Source of the DNA: Myxococcales bacterium
GTDB lineage: Bacteria > Myxococcota_A > Polyangia > Haliangiales > Haliangiaceae
DNA length: 64,000 nucleotides
Direction: 5' to 3'
NCBI GenBank assembly: GCA_016720595.1
Contig: JADKKI010000022.1
Coordinates: 189,719-253,718 of the forward strand
Numbering within the stretch: the first letter of the stretch is position 1; every line of letters starts with the position of its first letter. The notes under the pieces were generated by a model that saw only the letters and a program-made list of their open reading frames with translations, ran no database searches and was not told where the DNA came from. Positions 33,828 to 43,302 of this stretch are shown piece by piece. A program made the position numbers and the translations under genes.

Positions 33828-34640
33828 ATGAAGACGGGGATCGTGCTTGGACTCTCGCTGCTCACTGGAGCCGCCACTGGCTGCACCGCACAGGACGAGC
33901 GCATCGAGGCACCTGCCGCACAGCTCGATCTGCGCGCGGCGATGGGCACGACCGAGGATCTCCGCCCCGTGGGGCTCGCGATCGCTCCCGATGGCCAGCG
34001 CTTCGTGTTCGAGGAGACGGGCGGCCTGTTCCGTCTCGACGGCACCCACGCGATCGCCGTGGTCCCGATGTCGGCGATGCCCAGCCCGGATCAACCGGTG
34101 CAGCTGCCGTTCACGGACATCGTCGCGCTCGCACCGAACCTGTTCGCGCTGACGGCGATCGGCGATGGTTTCCTCCTCGACACGCAGGCGATGACCCTGC
34201 GCCAGCACTTCTGCTATCTCCCCGATGGCACCCCGGTGTCCTTGAGCCAGCGCACCGATGGCATCGCCTTCGACGCGGTGAACCAGCGGCTGTTCGCGCA
34301 GCCCGTCACCTACGATGCGGCCGGGGTGTTCCAGTACGCACAGCTCGCCGTCTACGCGCGCGAGACCGGCCAGGACGTGGAGTGGCACAGCGTGAGCAAC
34401 GACGTCGCCGCCACCGGGATGGTGTCGAGCCCCGAGCTCGGGCTGCTCCTCGGCCAGGGCTCGCAGCTCTCGCGGTTCGACCCGGCGACGGAGCAGATGA
34501 TCCCGCTCGACGATCTCCACCGGTTCGGCGTGCGCTCGATCGATGGGCTCTCGATCGATCAGGCCGCGGGCACGCTCGTCGTCGTCGACAAGGTGGCGGA
34601 TGCCGTGTTCGATCTCGACCTCTCCACGCTCGCCCTCTGA
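33828..34640 (+). CDS. Lipoprotein, predicted beta-propeller
   Basis: 270 residues. Lipoprotein signal MKTGIVLGLSLLTGAATGC. The mature part is a series of strand pairs (PVGLAIAPDGQRFVFEETGGLFRLDG, DIVALAPNLFALTAIGDGFLLD, DGIAFDAVNQRLFAQPVTYD, LGLLLGQGSQLSRFDPAT, TLVVVDKVADAVFDLDL) resembling SMP-30 or YVTN-type propellers, with no catalytic residues recognisable. TACGCT ends six bases before ATG 33828. It is convergent to nothing and lies 44 bases before a monooxygenase gene. Confidence 0.7.
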   Translation: MKTGIVLGLSLLTGAATGCTAQDERIEAPAAQLDLRAAMGTTEDLRPVGLAIAPDGQRFVFEETGGLFRLDGTHAIAVVPMSAMPSPDQPVQLPFTDIVALAPNLFALTAIGDGFLLDTQAMTLRQHFCYLPDGTPVSLSQRTDGIAFDAVNQRLFAQPVTYDAAGVFQYAQLAVYARETGQDVEWHSVSNDVAATGMVSSPELGLLLGQGSQLSRFDPATEQMIPLDDLHRFGVRSIDGLSIDQAAGTLVVVDKVADAVFDLDLSTLAL

Positions 34641-34684
34641 CACCTCCGCGGCATCGTTCACCGATCCATGGCACGCTCGACGCC

Positions 34685-36130
34685 GTGCCAGAGCCCGAGC
34701 ATCGCGATGTGCTGATCATCGGCGCCGGGCTCTCCGGCGTCGCGGCCGCGTATCACCTCCAGACCTCGTGCCCCACGCGGACGTACGCGATCCTCGAAGG
34801 CCGTGGCGTGATGGGCGGTACATGGGACCTGTTCCGCTATCCGGGCATTCGCTCGGACTCCGACATGTTCACGCTCGGCTATTCGTTCCGCCCGTGGCGC
34901 GCCGCCAAGGCGATCGCCGATGGCGACTCGATCCTCACGTACATCCGCGAGACCGCCGCCGAGTTCGGCATCGATCGTCACGTCCGCTATCACCACCTCG
35001 TCGAAGCCGCGCGCTGGTCGACCAGCGCGGCGCGCTGGACGCTCGACGTCCGGGTCGCCGGAGAGCTCCGGCAGCTGACCTGCAACTTCATCATCCTGTG
35101 TTCTGGCTACTACGACTACGCGGAGGGCTACACCCCCGATCTCCCAGGCCGCGACCGCTTTCGTGGCCCGGTGATCCACCCGCAGCACTGGCCCGCGGAT
35201 CTCGCGTACGCGGGCAAGCGCATCGTCGTGATCGGCAGTGGCGCCACGGCCGTCACCCTGGTCCCCGAGCTCGCCAAGCAGGCCGCGCACGTGACCATGC
35301 TGCAGCGCTCGCCGACCTACATCGTCTCGGTCCCGAGCCGCGATCGCATCGCGGACTGGCTGCGCGAGCGGCTGCCGGAGCGCGTGGCCTATCCGATGGT
35401 GCGGTGGAAGAACGTGCTGCTCGGGATGGCCACGTTCAGCTACAGCCGCCGATACCCCGAGCGCACCGCGCGGTTCTTGATCGAGCAGGCGGACAAGCAG
35501 CTCGGCGGCAGCGCGGACGTCAAGACGCACTTCACGCCCTCGTACAACGTGTGGGACGAGCGGCTGTGCCTGATCCCCGACGCCGATCTGTTCAAGGCGA
35601 TCCAGGCGGGCAGCGCCTCGATCGTCACCGACCACATCGCGACCTTCACGGAGACCGGCGTGCAGCTGCGCTCCGGGGCCCACCTCGACGCCGACGTGAT
35701 CGTCACGGCCACCGGGCTCAAGCTCAAGGCGTTCGGCGGGATCCAGTTCACCGTCGACGGCACCCCGATCGAGGCCCGGCAGAGCCTGGTCTACAAGGGC
35801 CTCATGTGCAGCGGCGTTCCGAACCTCGCGTTCGCCGTTGGCTACACCAATGCCTCGTGGACCCTCAAGGCCGATCTCGCTGCGCAGTACGTGGCCCGGC
35901 TGTTCGCCTACATGGACTCCCACGGCTATCGGTGGTGCCGTCCCGAGCGCGATCCCACGGAGAGAGAGCAGCCGCTCATGAACTTCCGCTCGGGGTACGT
36001 GCAGCGCTCGATCGATCAGTTTCCGCGGCAGGGCACGCGCCGTCCGTGGAAGCTGTTCCAGAACTACATCAGCGACCTGATGATGATCCGTCACTCGCGG
36101 ATCGACGACTCGGCGCTGCGTTTCGGTTAG
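34685..36130 (+). CDS. Flavin monooxygenase of the Baeyer-Villiger / EthA type
   Basis: 481 residues. An FAD- and NADPH-dependent monooxygenase that oxidises ketones or sulfur compounds. Dinucleotide motifs are LIIGAGLSGVAAAYHL near the start and VVIGSGATAVTLVPELA near residue 183. The Baeyer-Villiger fingerprint FxGxxxHxxxW is present as FRGPVIHPQHW (about residue 160). The typical late block VYKGLMCSGVPNLAFAVGYTNASWTLK is present as well. Length and motifs match mycobacterial EthA. GTG 34685 is chosen at the first residues before the FAD fold; CACGCT lies seven bases upstream. The natural substrate is unknown. Confidence 0.88.
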   Translation: MPEPEHRDVLIIGAGLSGVAAAYHLQTSCPTRTYAILEGRGVMGGTWDLFRYPGIRSDSDMFTLGYSFRPWRAAKAIADGDSILTYIRETAAEFGIDRHVRYHHLVEAARWSTSAARWTLDVRVAGELRQLTCNFIILCSGYYDYAEGYTPDLPGRDRFRGPVIHPQHWPADLAYAGKRIVVIGSGATAVTLVPELAKQAAHVTMLQRSPTYIVSVPSRDRIADWLRERLPERVAYPMVRWKNVLLGMATFSYSRRYPERTARFLIEQADKQLGGSADVKTHFTPSYNVWDERLCLIPDADLFKAIQAGSASIVTDHIATFTETGVQLRSGAHLDADVIVTATGLKLKAFGGIQFTVDGTPIEARQSLVYKGLMCSGVPNLAFAVGYTNASWTLKADLAAQYVARLFAYMDSHGYRWCRPERDPTEREQPLMNFRSGYVQRSIDQFPRQGTRRPWKLFQNYISDLMMIRHSRIDDSALRFG

Positions 36131-36146
36131 CGGTACACTCGCTCGG

Positions 36147-36797
36147 GTGCGCAGCCTCCTCCTCGTCGCGTTGATCGGGTGCCGCGCGTACCCGACCGTC
36201 ACGGTGTCCCAGCCCACCCTGCCACCCGATCCGGTGATCGAGATCAAGAGCACCACCGCGGACGTGCGCACCGGGACCCGCGACGTCTGTGATGGCGAGT
36301 CGCGCTGCCGCACCGAAGACACCACCCGCGAGGAGAAGCGATCGCAGATCCTGGTCAGCGGGCAGCCCCTGACCTACGGGCAGCTCCGGCTGATCGACCC
36401 CGCCGGGGGCGCCGACTATGCAAAGGCCATCGCGGAGTACGGCGAGCGCGCGAAGCCGTGCCGGGTGTCGAGGAAGTACAAGATCGCCGGCGTCGTCACC
36501 ACCGTCGTCGGCGGCATCGTGGCCCTGATCGACAAGGCGCCGACCGCGGTCCGGATCGGAGGCCTGGCCGTCGCGGCGGCGGGCGTGGGCGTGATCTACC
36601 TCGGGTACCAGAAGGGCAGCGGCTGCGACGAGGTGCACCGGTTGTACCTCGACAACCAGCTCGATCTCGCCGGCACCAGGACCGTCCGGGACCGCAAGGA
36701 CGAGATCGACGATCTCGCTGCCCGGTTCAACTCCGCGCGCGGTCATGGTCCGCCACCGGTGGTGCGCAAGGCGCCGGTGGCCGACGCGCCGGATTAA
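36147..36797 (+). CDS. Lipoprotein-like protein with paired membrane helices
   Basis: 216 residues. Signal-like start (VRSLLLVALIGC) followed by a polar region with one Cys pair (TRDVCDGESRCRTED), then two membrane helices (KIAGVVTTVVGGIVALIDKAP; IGGLAVAAAGVGVIYLGYQKG) and a charged tail. TACACT ends seven bases before GTG 36147. The layout matches the protein at 29851. Function is unknown; it is convergent with the next lipoprotein. Confidence 0.6.
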   Translation: MRSLLLVALIGCRAYPTVTVSQPTLPPDPVIEIKSTTADVRTGTRDVCDGESRCRTEDTTREEKRSQILVSGQPLTYGQLRLIDPAGGADYAKAIAEYGERAKPCRVSRKYKIAGVVTTVVGGIVALIDKAPTAVRIGGLAVAAAGVGVIYLGYQKGSGCDEVHRLYLDNQLDLAGTRTVRDRKDEIDDLAARFNSARGHGPPPVVRKAPVADAPD

Positions 36798-36820
36798 GGG
36801 AGAGTAAGGGCCCTCGCTCG

Positions 36821-37672
36821 CTACTTCAGCGCGGCCTCGGAATCGATCCGGTAGAGCTCGGTGCTCGCGCCCGCGGTCTTGCCCCACACCAGGTCCCGAC
36901 CGATCGAGGTGTACCCGGTGACCGGATCGTCGAGCAGCTCCTCGGTCACGCTCTCGAGGCAGCGGTACTTCCCGCACATGATCGCGCGGCCGGCGATCAG
37001 GAGGTCGCAGGGGTAGGTCGCCGGAGGCATCCCGAACAGGGCATCGAACTTGGTGAACAGGTCATGGACCCGAACGCCCTCTGCGGTGCGATAGCCGAGG
37101 ATCCCGTCGCGCACCGTGGCGCCGAGCGTGCTCGCGACCACCACCTCCTTCATGTCCATCCGCCGGTCGTAGCGCTGCACGGACATCCCGGTCTCGAGCG
37201 TGTAGGCGTACGAGGCATCGATGCCGATCAGCGTGACGTCGCCGGTCGGGGTCGCGATCCGCGTCGGCACCGCATCGTTCCACGAGGCGATCAGGCCGGT
37301 GTCGCTGTAGAACAGCCCCTCGGCGGTGGCGGCGATGTGCGGCGAGAACGTCGAGAGGGTCTCGACCACGCCGGCCTTGCGGCGACGCACGTTCTTCCGC
37401 GTGCCTTCGGTCTCGACCCAGGCGACCAGATCGCCCGCCGCGGCGAGCTCGCTGACCGGCCCCACGGTGGGCAGCTTGCCGATCATCGAGCCATCGAGGC
37501 CCAGCTCCACGATGGTGTTCGTGGACGTGTCGATCGCGAAGATCGAGGTGTCGTTGATCGCGAGCTTCCCGAGGGTGCCCGGGACCGTCGCGAACGGCGA
37601 GGGGCCCGAGGCCTCGTCGGTACATCCGGAGAGTGCCAGCAGCAGCAGGAGCCCGTGCGGTCGCGGCGTCAT
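36821..37672 (-). CDS. Lipoprotein, predicted beta-propeller
   Basis: 283 residues. Lipoprotein signal MTPRPHGLLLLLALSGC. Repeated strand pairs (LGKLAINDTSIFAIDTSTNTIVELG, ELAAAGDLVAWVETEG, HIAATAEGLFYSDTGLIASW, TLIGIDASYAYTLETG, GYTSIGRDLVWGKTAGAS) suggest a TolB/YVTN-type propeller. Several Cys near the end (YPCDLLIAGRAIMCGKYRC) may form disulfides. ATG 37672 has TATAGA ending six bases upstream. It is the last gene of a minus-strand run that starts with the tail-specific protease, but probably has its own promoter. Confidence 0.7.
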   Translation of the reverse strand: MTPRPHGLLLLLALSGCTDEASGPSPFATVPGTLGKLAINDTSIFAIDTSTNTIVELGLDGSMIGKLPTVGPVSELAAAGDLVAWVETEGTRKNVRRRKAGVVETLSTFSPHIAATAEGLFYSDTGLIASWNDAVPTRIATPTGDVTLIGIDASYAYTLETGMSVQRYDRRMDMKEVVVASTLGATVRDGILGYRTAEGVRVHDLFTKFDALFGMPPATYPCDLLIAGRAIMCGKYRCLESVTEELLDDPVTGYTSIGRDLVWGKTAGASTELYRIDSEAALK

Positions 37673-37698
37673 CCCGCCTCTATACCGGAGGAGCGCGC

Positions 37699-38133
37699 CT
37701 ACTGGAATCGCGACGAGCGAGCGGGCACCGTCCCTTCGTACTTGCCGCCGCACTTTGCCATCATCCGGTTGGAGGCAAAGGTCCAGCCGTCACCGTCGCG
37801 CGCGAGCGTTCCGGTCAACACCACCTCGCTCTGATCGCGGACCGTGTCGGGCACGAGGCCCTCGTAGTAGATCGGGAGCTGCTTGCCCTGCTTCGTGATC
37901 ACGAAGGTGTGCGCGGAGGGCGTGAGCTCGACGATCGTGCCGGCCACGATGTAGCCGTGCACCGTGAGACGCTCGCCCGCCCACCGAGCGGGCTCGGCCA
38001 TGACCTCGTCGACCATCTTGTAGGGCGGACGGGGGATCGGGGCGAGGTGCGCGATCGCGACACTCGCCGCGATCAACACACCGGAGAGGGCGATCTTCGA
38101 TCTCAGACCCGGTGCGGACGAAGCGATCGACAT
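37699..38133 (-). CDS. ccmE: CcmE-type heme chaperone with Cys ligand
   Basis: 144 residues. CcmE carries heme covalently in the periplasm for cytochrome c maturation. An N-terminal anchor helix (IALSGVLIAASVAIAHLAP) is followed by the OB-fold (RLTVHGYIVAGTIVEL, FVITKQGKQLPIYYEGLVPDTV, SEVVLTGTLARDGDGWTFAS). The heme-binding end reads MMAKCGGKYEG, a CxxxY motif, in place of the HxxxY of classical CcmE; Cys variants are known in some archaea and sulfate reducers. No other ccm genes are in the window. It starts 38 bases after a small membrane protein gene. Confidence 0.82.
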   Translation of the reverse strand: MSIASSAPGLRSKIALSGVLIAASVAIAHLAPIPRPPYKMVDEVMAEPARWAGERLTVHGYIVAGTIVELTPSAHTFVITKQGKQLPIYYEGLVPDTVRDQSEVVLTGTLARDGDGWTFASNRMMAKCGGKYEGTVPARSSRFQ

Positions 38134-38171
38134 GCCCCGACAACCGCCGCTGCGGGCCGGCCATTCCTGGG

Positions 38172-38396
38172 TCAGTTCATGCCGTCGTCGGGGTCGTCCG
38201 GGTACATCCAGCGCATGACCTTGCCGCCGCTCTTCCAGTCATAGAGGGCGATCGACGCCCACAGCGCGGTGAGGGCCAGGCCCGCGAGCCGAAACGGCGA
38301 CACGCCGGACGTCATGCACCGGAACACGAAGTACACGAAGCACGCGATCGCGAGCGGCGGCCACCACTGGATCCGGACCAAGCGGCTCGGTGCCAT
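38172..38396 (-). CDS. Small membrane protein
   Basis: 74 residues. Two hydrophobic helices (WWPPLAIACFVYFVFRCM; RLAGLALTALWASIALYDW) and an acidic tail (YPDDPDDGMN). ATG 38396 overlaps the stop of the Rieske/FAD reductase (TGATG), so the two are translationally coupled. It is probably a subunit or anchor for the neighbouring redox proteins; this is an inference from coupling only. Confidence 0.65.
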   Translation of the reverse strand: MAPSRLVRIQWWPPLAIACFVYFVFRCMTSGVSPFRLAGLALTALWASIALYDWKSGGKVMRWMYPDDPDDGMN

Positions 38397-39913
38397 CAGT
38401 GCACGGCCCGCTCGAGCGTGGCGTCATCCGCCCGCTCCATCGCGGCTTCGATCTCGAGGGCGAGGCGATCGCGACCGATCGTCATCACGGCGCGGATCCT
38501 CCCACCCTCGCGATAGACCACGTGGGCATCGCGGGCTTCGAGATCGCCGTGGATCTCGGGCGTGTCGAACGCCTCCGCGTGCCCCACGTAGCCGAGCGTG
38601 ACGTCGTGGTGCTGGCTCCAGAAGAACGGCACGTCCGCGCGCCACTTGCCCCCGAGCATCGCGCGCGCCGCGGCCTGACCGTGACGTACCGCCACCTGCC
38701 AGTGCTCGATCCGCACCATCTGGCCGCTCCACGGATAGCGCGCGATATCGCCGGCGGCCCACACCCCCGCGCACGCGCGGAGCTGCGCATCGACCACCAC
38801 GCCGCGCTCGATGGTGAGGCCAGCGGCCGTGGCGAGCTCGAGGCGAGGCTTGACGCCGACGCCCATCACGACGACCTTCGCCGGCAACGCGCGACCATCG
38901 TCGAGGATCACGGCGTCGGCGGTGATCGAGGCGGGCTTGCGACCGAGCTCGAACACCACGCCCTTCGCCTCGTGGACGCGCCGCACGAACGCACCGACCT
39001 CCGTCCCGAGCACGCGCGCGAGCGGGACGGGCTCGGGCCCGACGACCGTGACCTGAGCGCCACGCGCACGCAGGGAGGCTGCGGCCTCGAGGCCGATGAA
39101 GCTAGCGCCGATGATCACCACCGGCAGATCCGCCGAGATCGCGGCCGCGATCGCCCGGCTATCGGCGAGCGTCCGCAGCGTGTGCACGTGCGGGAGATCG
39201 GCGCCGGGGAGCGGCAGCCGGATCGCCTCCGCCCCGGTGGCGAGGAGCAGCGCATCGTAGGACAGCTCGCGCCCGCCCTTCGTGGTCACGGTGCGCTCCT
39301 TCGGATCGAAGGCCGCTGCAGGATCGTCGACCACGTCGACCTCGATCCCGGCGAGCGCCTCGCGGGTCCGGAGGAACACCCACTCCTCGGGCGCATTCCC
39401 TGCGAGGTAGTCCTTGGACAGGTTCGGCCGATCGACGGGATCGCTGCCCTCGGCGGTGAGCATGGTGATCATGCCCTTGTGCCCCTCGCCGCGCAGCGCC
39501 TCCGCGCACGCGACCCCTGCGGCACCTCCGCCGATGATCACGACCGAGGCCGGGCTCAGCCCTCCGGGCCGCACGCGCTCGCGCCGAGCACCGACGCGGA
39601 GCGTGCCGCCCTCGAGGGCCACGTCGTAGCAGGCCACCGGAGAGATCGCCGGGCCATGCGCGATCCCGGTGGAGAGATCGAAGCAGGCGTGGTGCCACGG
39701 GCAGCGGATCGTCCCACCGGCGACCAGCCCCTCGGCGAGCGGCCCACCATAGTGCGAGCAGGTGGCGCCGAGCGCGTGCACCGAGGCTCCATCGCGGACG
39801 AGGACGATCGCCTCGCCATGTGCGTGACCGAGGAGGGGCGTACCCTCGAGGAGCTCCGCGTCCAGAACTCCCTGCCCGAGATCCGGCCCCGAGAGTGCGG
39901 CGGTGCTTCCCAT
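38396..39913 (-). CDS. Rieske-domain FAD/NAD(P)H reductase (AIFM3-like)
   Basis: 505 residues. An N-terminal Rieske 2Fe-2S domain (CSHYGGPLAEG and CPWHHACFDL, both Cys and both His present) is fused to a pyridine-nucleotide reductase: SVVIIGGGAAGVACAEALR (FAD), VVIIGASFIGLEAAASL (NAD), GVWAAGDIARYP. The reductase half matches ferredoxin reductases of dioxygenase systems, so the fusion resembles AIFM3/NFRL proteins. TAAGGT ends six bases before ATG 39913, in the gap after the protease gene. The downstream small membrane protein and CcmE suggest a role in membrane redox chemistry. Confidence 0.92.
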   Translation of the reverse strand: MGSTAALSGPDLGQGVLDAELLEGTPLLGHAHGEAIVLVRDGASVHALGATCSHYGGPLAEGLVAGGTIRCPWHHACFDLSTGIAHGPAISPVACYDVALEGGTLRVGARRERVRPGGLSPASVVIIGGGAAGVACAEALRGEGHKGMITMLTAEGSDPVDRPNLSKDYLAGNAPEEWVFLRTREALAGIEVDVVDDPAAAFDPKERTVTTKGGRELSYDALLLATGAEAIRLPLPGADLPHVHTLRTLADSRAIAAAISADLPVVIIGASFIGLEAAASLRARGAQVTVVGPEPVPLARVLGTEVGAFVRRVHEAKGVVFELGRKPASITADAVILDDGRALPAKVVVMGVGVKPRLELATAAGLTIERGVVVDAQLRACAGVWAAGDIARYPWSGQMVRIEHWQVAVRHGQAAARAMLGGKWRADVPFFWSQHHDVTLGYVGHAEAFDTPEIHGDLEARDAHVVYREGGRIRAVMTIGRDRLALEIEAAMERADDATLERAVH

Positions 39914-39933
39914 GGAAGCACCTTACCCCAGCG

Positions 39934-42135
39934 CTACTTCGGCATGTCGTTGAGGATGTTCAGACACTCGTCGACCCACGGATCCTTTGCGAGGTTCTCG
40001 CGCCAGCGCGTGGTGCGGGCGTCGGGCTTGGCCCCGGGTGCCTCGTCGAGGCCCGCCACGGCGAACGCAGGGCCCGCCTTGTCGAGATCGGGCGAGGCCG
40101 CGTCGAGGGCGGTCCGGAGATCCTTGCGCCGCTTGTCCCAGGCCTTGCGGGACAGCGGGATGATCGTGTCGTTCTTGCGCGAGCGCAGGAACGCGGTGGC
40201 GGTGGCGACCTTCGAGAGTAACGGGTGCTTCGCGACCCGCCCCGCGCTCTTCAAGACGAGCGCCGGGGTGTTCCAGGTGCCCTTCCAGTCGTCGTGCGGT
40301 GCGGACGAGATCTTCGACCAAGGCAGGGCGTGCGGCAGCGACTGCTCGCCCGCATCGATGTGACCCGCGGGATCGGGCAGCACGATGTCCGGCACCACGC
40401 CCTCGCGCTGGGTGGAGGAGCCGCTGACGCGGAAGAACTGCTGGATCGTCAGCTTGAGCACGCCGAGATCGAGCTGGGTGCCACCGACGGAGTCCAGATC
40501 CGCCAGCGTCTGGACCGTGCCCTTGCCGTGGGTCGGGCCGGTGCCGACGATCAGGGCGCGCCGATAGTCCTGCAGCGCACCGGCGACGATCTCCGAGGCG
40601 GAGGCGCTGAAGTGATCGACGAGGACGATCACCTGGCCATCGAAGGCGAGGCCGCGGTCGTCGTCGGACAGGACTTCTTTTCGGCCACGGCTGTCCTGGA
40701 CCTGGACCACCGGGCCGTGATCGATCAGGTGTCCGGTGAGATCGATCGCATCGCGCAGGATCCCGCCGCCGTTGCTGCGCAGATCGAGGATCACGCCGCG
40801 GACCTTCTTCGCCGCGAGCTCGGAGAGCAGCTTGTGCACGTCCTCCGACGACGTCCGCTGACCGCTGCCGCTACCACCGTAGAAGCTCGGCAAGTGGATG
40901 TACCCGAACGCCGGGAGCCCCTTACGCGTCAGCACGGCGCCGCGCGCATACGCCTCCTCGATCACGATCACGTCGCGGGTGATCGAGACCACCTCATCGG
41001 TCCCAGCGGGCTTGCGCACGCGCAACGTCACGACGCTGTTCTTGGGGCCGCGGATCATCTTCACCACGTCGTCGATCCGCATGTCGAACACGTCGACGGG
41101 ATCCTTGCCGCCACTCGCGACGGTCAGGATGATGTCACCGGGTCCGAGGCCACCCTGGCGCGCCGCTGCGCCACCGGGGATCAGTTCGATGATCTCGATG
41201 TTGTGGTCGCGCTCGCGCAGCGACGCTCCGATGCCCTCGAGCGAGCCGCTCATCTGGATCTCGAAGTTCGCCTTGTCGGCGGGCGGCAGGTACAGGGTGT
41301 GCGGATCGAGCGTGTTCGCGACCGCATTGATCACGTCGGTCGCGGCATCGAGGGCCACGGGCTTCTCGAGCCGCGCGAAGCGCGCCGCATAGGTCTTCGC
41401 GAGATCCGCGCGCGCCTTGGCCTCGCGGCCCTCCGCGGTCGGCGGGATCTGAGCGAGCGTGGGGTCGGGCGGGATCGGCTCCTCCTTCTTGTCCTTGTCC
41501 TTCGACGGCTTCGGCTTCGGCGGATTGAGGCGCTCCTCCATCGCTGCCGTGCGCTCGAGGACCTCGAGCTCGAGCCGCTGGCGCCAGCGCTCCTTGAGCT
41601 CGGACTCGGACTCCGCGGGCTTCAGCTTGTCCGAATCGGTCTCGAACGACTCCTCGTTGTCGAGATCGAACGGCTTGGCGAGCAGCTCGGCGACCATCTT
41701 GTCGACGACCGCGACCCGCGTGGTGAAGATCTTGTTGCCATCGTGGCCGAGGTCGAGCGACCCGGAGTTGAGCTCGTCGTCGATCTTGTCGGCGTACTTC
41801 GCGAGCGCATCGCGATCGGCCTTGAGCAGGAACATCTTCCCGGCATCGACGCGGTCCATGTACGTGGCGAACGCCTCGCGCGAGACGGTGTCGTCGATCT
41901 TCTTGTGGAGGAGATGGCCTTGCTCGAGGAGCTCGAGCACGGTCTTGGACAGCGCCGCCTCGCGGGGATCGGGGCCGGGGACGCTGGCGAGCGGGCCGCC
42001 CTTCGGCACCGGCGCCGACGCGACCACGGGCTTCGGGGCCACGGCATCGTGCTTGGTCTCGGCGGAGGCCGGGGCCTTCGCGGAACAGGCGGCCAGGAAC
42101 AGCGTCAGGGACAGGCCGAGCGACAGGCGTCTCAC
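39934..42135 (-). CDS. prc: Tail-specific (C-terminal processing) protease, S41 family
   Basis: 733 residues. A periplasmic Ser/Lys protease that degrades proteins by their C-terminal tails. Lipoprotein-like signal (LSLTLFLAACSAK), an N-terminal helical domain typical of Prc (residues 55-250), a PDZ domain (SLEGIGASLRERDHNIEIIEL...GLGPGDIILTVASG near 300) and the protease core with Ser in FSASASEIVAGAL and Lys in HGKGTVQTLADL. A DUF3340-like C-terminus follows. GTG 42135 has TACAGT ending six bases upstream. It is the first gene of the minus-strand run toward CcmE. Confidence 0.93.
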   Translation of the reverse strand: MRRLSLGLSLTLFLAACSAKAPASAETKHDAVAPKPVVASAPVPKGGPLASVPGPDPREAALSKTVLELLEQGHLLHKKIDDTVSREAFATYMDRVDAGKMFLLKADRDALAKYADKIDDELNSGSLDLGHDGNKIFTTRVAVVDKMVAELLAKPFDLDNEESFETDSDKLKPAESESELKERWRQRLELEVLERTAAMEERLNPPKPKPSKDKDKKEEPIPPDPTLAQIPPTAEGREAKARADLAKTYAARFARLEKPVALDAATDVINAVANTLDPHTLYLPPADKANFEIQMSGSLEGIGASLRERDHNIEIIELIPGGAAARQGGLGPGDIILTVASGGKDPVDVFDMRIDDVVKMIRGPKNSVVTLRVRKPAGTDEVVSITRDVIVIEEAYARGAVLTRKGLPAFGYIHLPSFYGGSGSGQRTSSEDVHKLLSELAAKKVRGVILDLRSNGGGILRDAIDLTGHLIDHGPVVQVQDSRGRKEVLSDDDRGLAFDGQVIVLVDHFSASASEIVAGALQDYRRALIVGTGPTHGKGTVQTLADLDSVGGTQLDLGVLKLTIQQFFRVSGSSTQREGVVPDIVLPDPAGHIDAGEQSLPHALPWSKISSAPHDDWKGTWNTPALVLKSAGRVAKHPLLSKVATATAFLRSRKNDTIIPLSRKAWDKRRKDLRTALDAASPDLDKAGPAFAVAGLDEAPGAKPDARTTRWRENLAKDPWVDECLNILNDMPK

Positions 42136-42186
42136 CCGATCACTGTAGCGCGCTGTGGTGGCCGAGGCCCGCCGGAGATGCCGCTG

Positions 42187-43302
42187 TTAGTGAAGGTCGT
42201 TGCGACGGGTGTTTGCATAGACGCCGATCGCGAGCAGGAGGCCCATCGCCGAGACCAGCATCCAGCCGATCGCGTCGGTGGGCAGCCAGTCGCTGTCCTG
42301 CGGCACGGAGATCGTCGGAGCGGACCGGGTGGTCGAGCGGTCGTCCGGACGGACGGCGGGCCGGATGGCCGGCGGCTTCACGGTGGTGCGCAGCGTCGGG
42401 CTCAGCACCGCATCGCCGAACCGCTCCGCGTTGGCCAGCCATGCCGCCGCGTTCTTGACGTAGCGCGCCGTCCCCGCGGTATCCCACTTGTTGTAGAGCC
42501 GGGTGAAGCCGCCATCGAGGATCGCGCGGTGGCCGTCCTGGTCGTGATACGCGGCGACCAGATTGTTCGCGGAACCGTAGATCAACGGATGCAGCTTGGG
42601 GCTCGGCTGGATCGTCGCGATCGTGATGCCCTCGTAGATATGCTCGAGGCCGGTGGTCAGGAGGTGGTTCGGGAGCAGGCCCGCGGTGGTCGCCGTCTTC
42701 TGCACGGGCACCGTCTGATCACCGATCAGGTCGCCCTTCATCGTGGTCCCGAACAGCGCCTCCGCGAGCACGTTGGCGTCCGCGTAGTACGGCTCGTTGT
42801 CGCCCCAGATGTAGACGCCGTGGCCCGCCTCGAAGAACTTCTTGATCACCGCGACGTGCTGGGGGGTGAGCATCCGGCGCTCGCTCGCGATCACCCACAG
42901 CTGCGATGCCTTGGCGAGCCCCTTCTCGAGCTCGGCCGGGCTCGGCGGCTGATTGGCCCACCGGTAGACCGAGAACCCCTTCTCCTTGAGCGCGGCGCGC
43001 GGCAGGCTGAAGTCGAAGTCCATCGTGTAGAGCTGGATCACCGCGACCGTCTGGCCATCGAACGCTCCGTCGATCGCGAGGTCGTGGTTGTTGCCCACGG
43101 CGTTACCGAACCGATCCTGCCCGGGGGCCACGGTGACGGTCTCGGTCCGCAGCGTTCCGTCCCTGTCGCGGTAGCTCCGCTCCACCTCGTCGACCGGGGC
43201 GTTCTGGCCGGCGGCCTTGTTGTACTGAGCGGCGGCGGTGCCTCCGAGGAGGACCAGCGCGATGAGGGTGAACGCGACTGCGGGGATCCGGACCTGACGC
43301 AT
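42187..43302 (-). CDS. Exported protein with glutamine-amidotransferase-like fold and C-terminal anchor
   Basis: 371 residues. Signal peptide (IPAVAFTLIALVLLGGTAAA) and a C-terminal membrane helix (AIGWMLVSAMGLLLAIGVYA) followed by a short basic end. The middle resembles the Rossmann-like layout of DUF4350/ThuA proteins: GQTVAVIQLYTMDFDFSLPRAALKEKGFSVYRW, LWVIASERRMLTPQHVAVIKKFFEAGHGVYIWGDNEPYY. No catalytic Cys is visible, so it may be a binding domain. ATG 43302 starts the signal peptide. It lies about 50 bases upstream of the tail-specific protease. Confidence 0.6.
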   Translation of the reverse strand: MRQVRIPAVAFTLIALVLLGGTAAAQYNKAAGQNAPVDEVERSYRDRDGTLRTETVTVAPGQDRFGNAVGNNHDLAIDGAFDGQTVAVIQLYTMDFDFSLPRAALKEKGFSVYRWANQPPSPAELEKGLAKASQLWVIASERRMLTPQHVAVIKKFFEAGHGVYIWGDNEPYYADANVLAEALFGTTMKGDLIGDQTVPVQKTATTAGLLPNHLLTTGLEHIYEGITIATIQPSPKLHPLIYGSANNLVAAYHDQDGHRAILDGGFTRLYNKWDTAGTARYVKNAAAWLANAERFGDAVLSPTLRTTVKPPAIRPAVRPDDRSTTRSAPTISVPQDSDWLPTDAIGWMLVSAMGLLLAIGVYANTRRNDLH

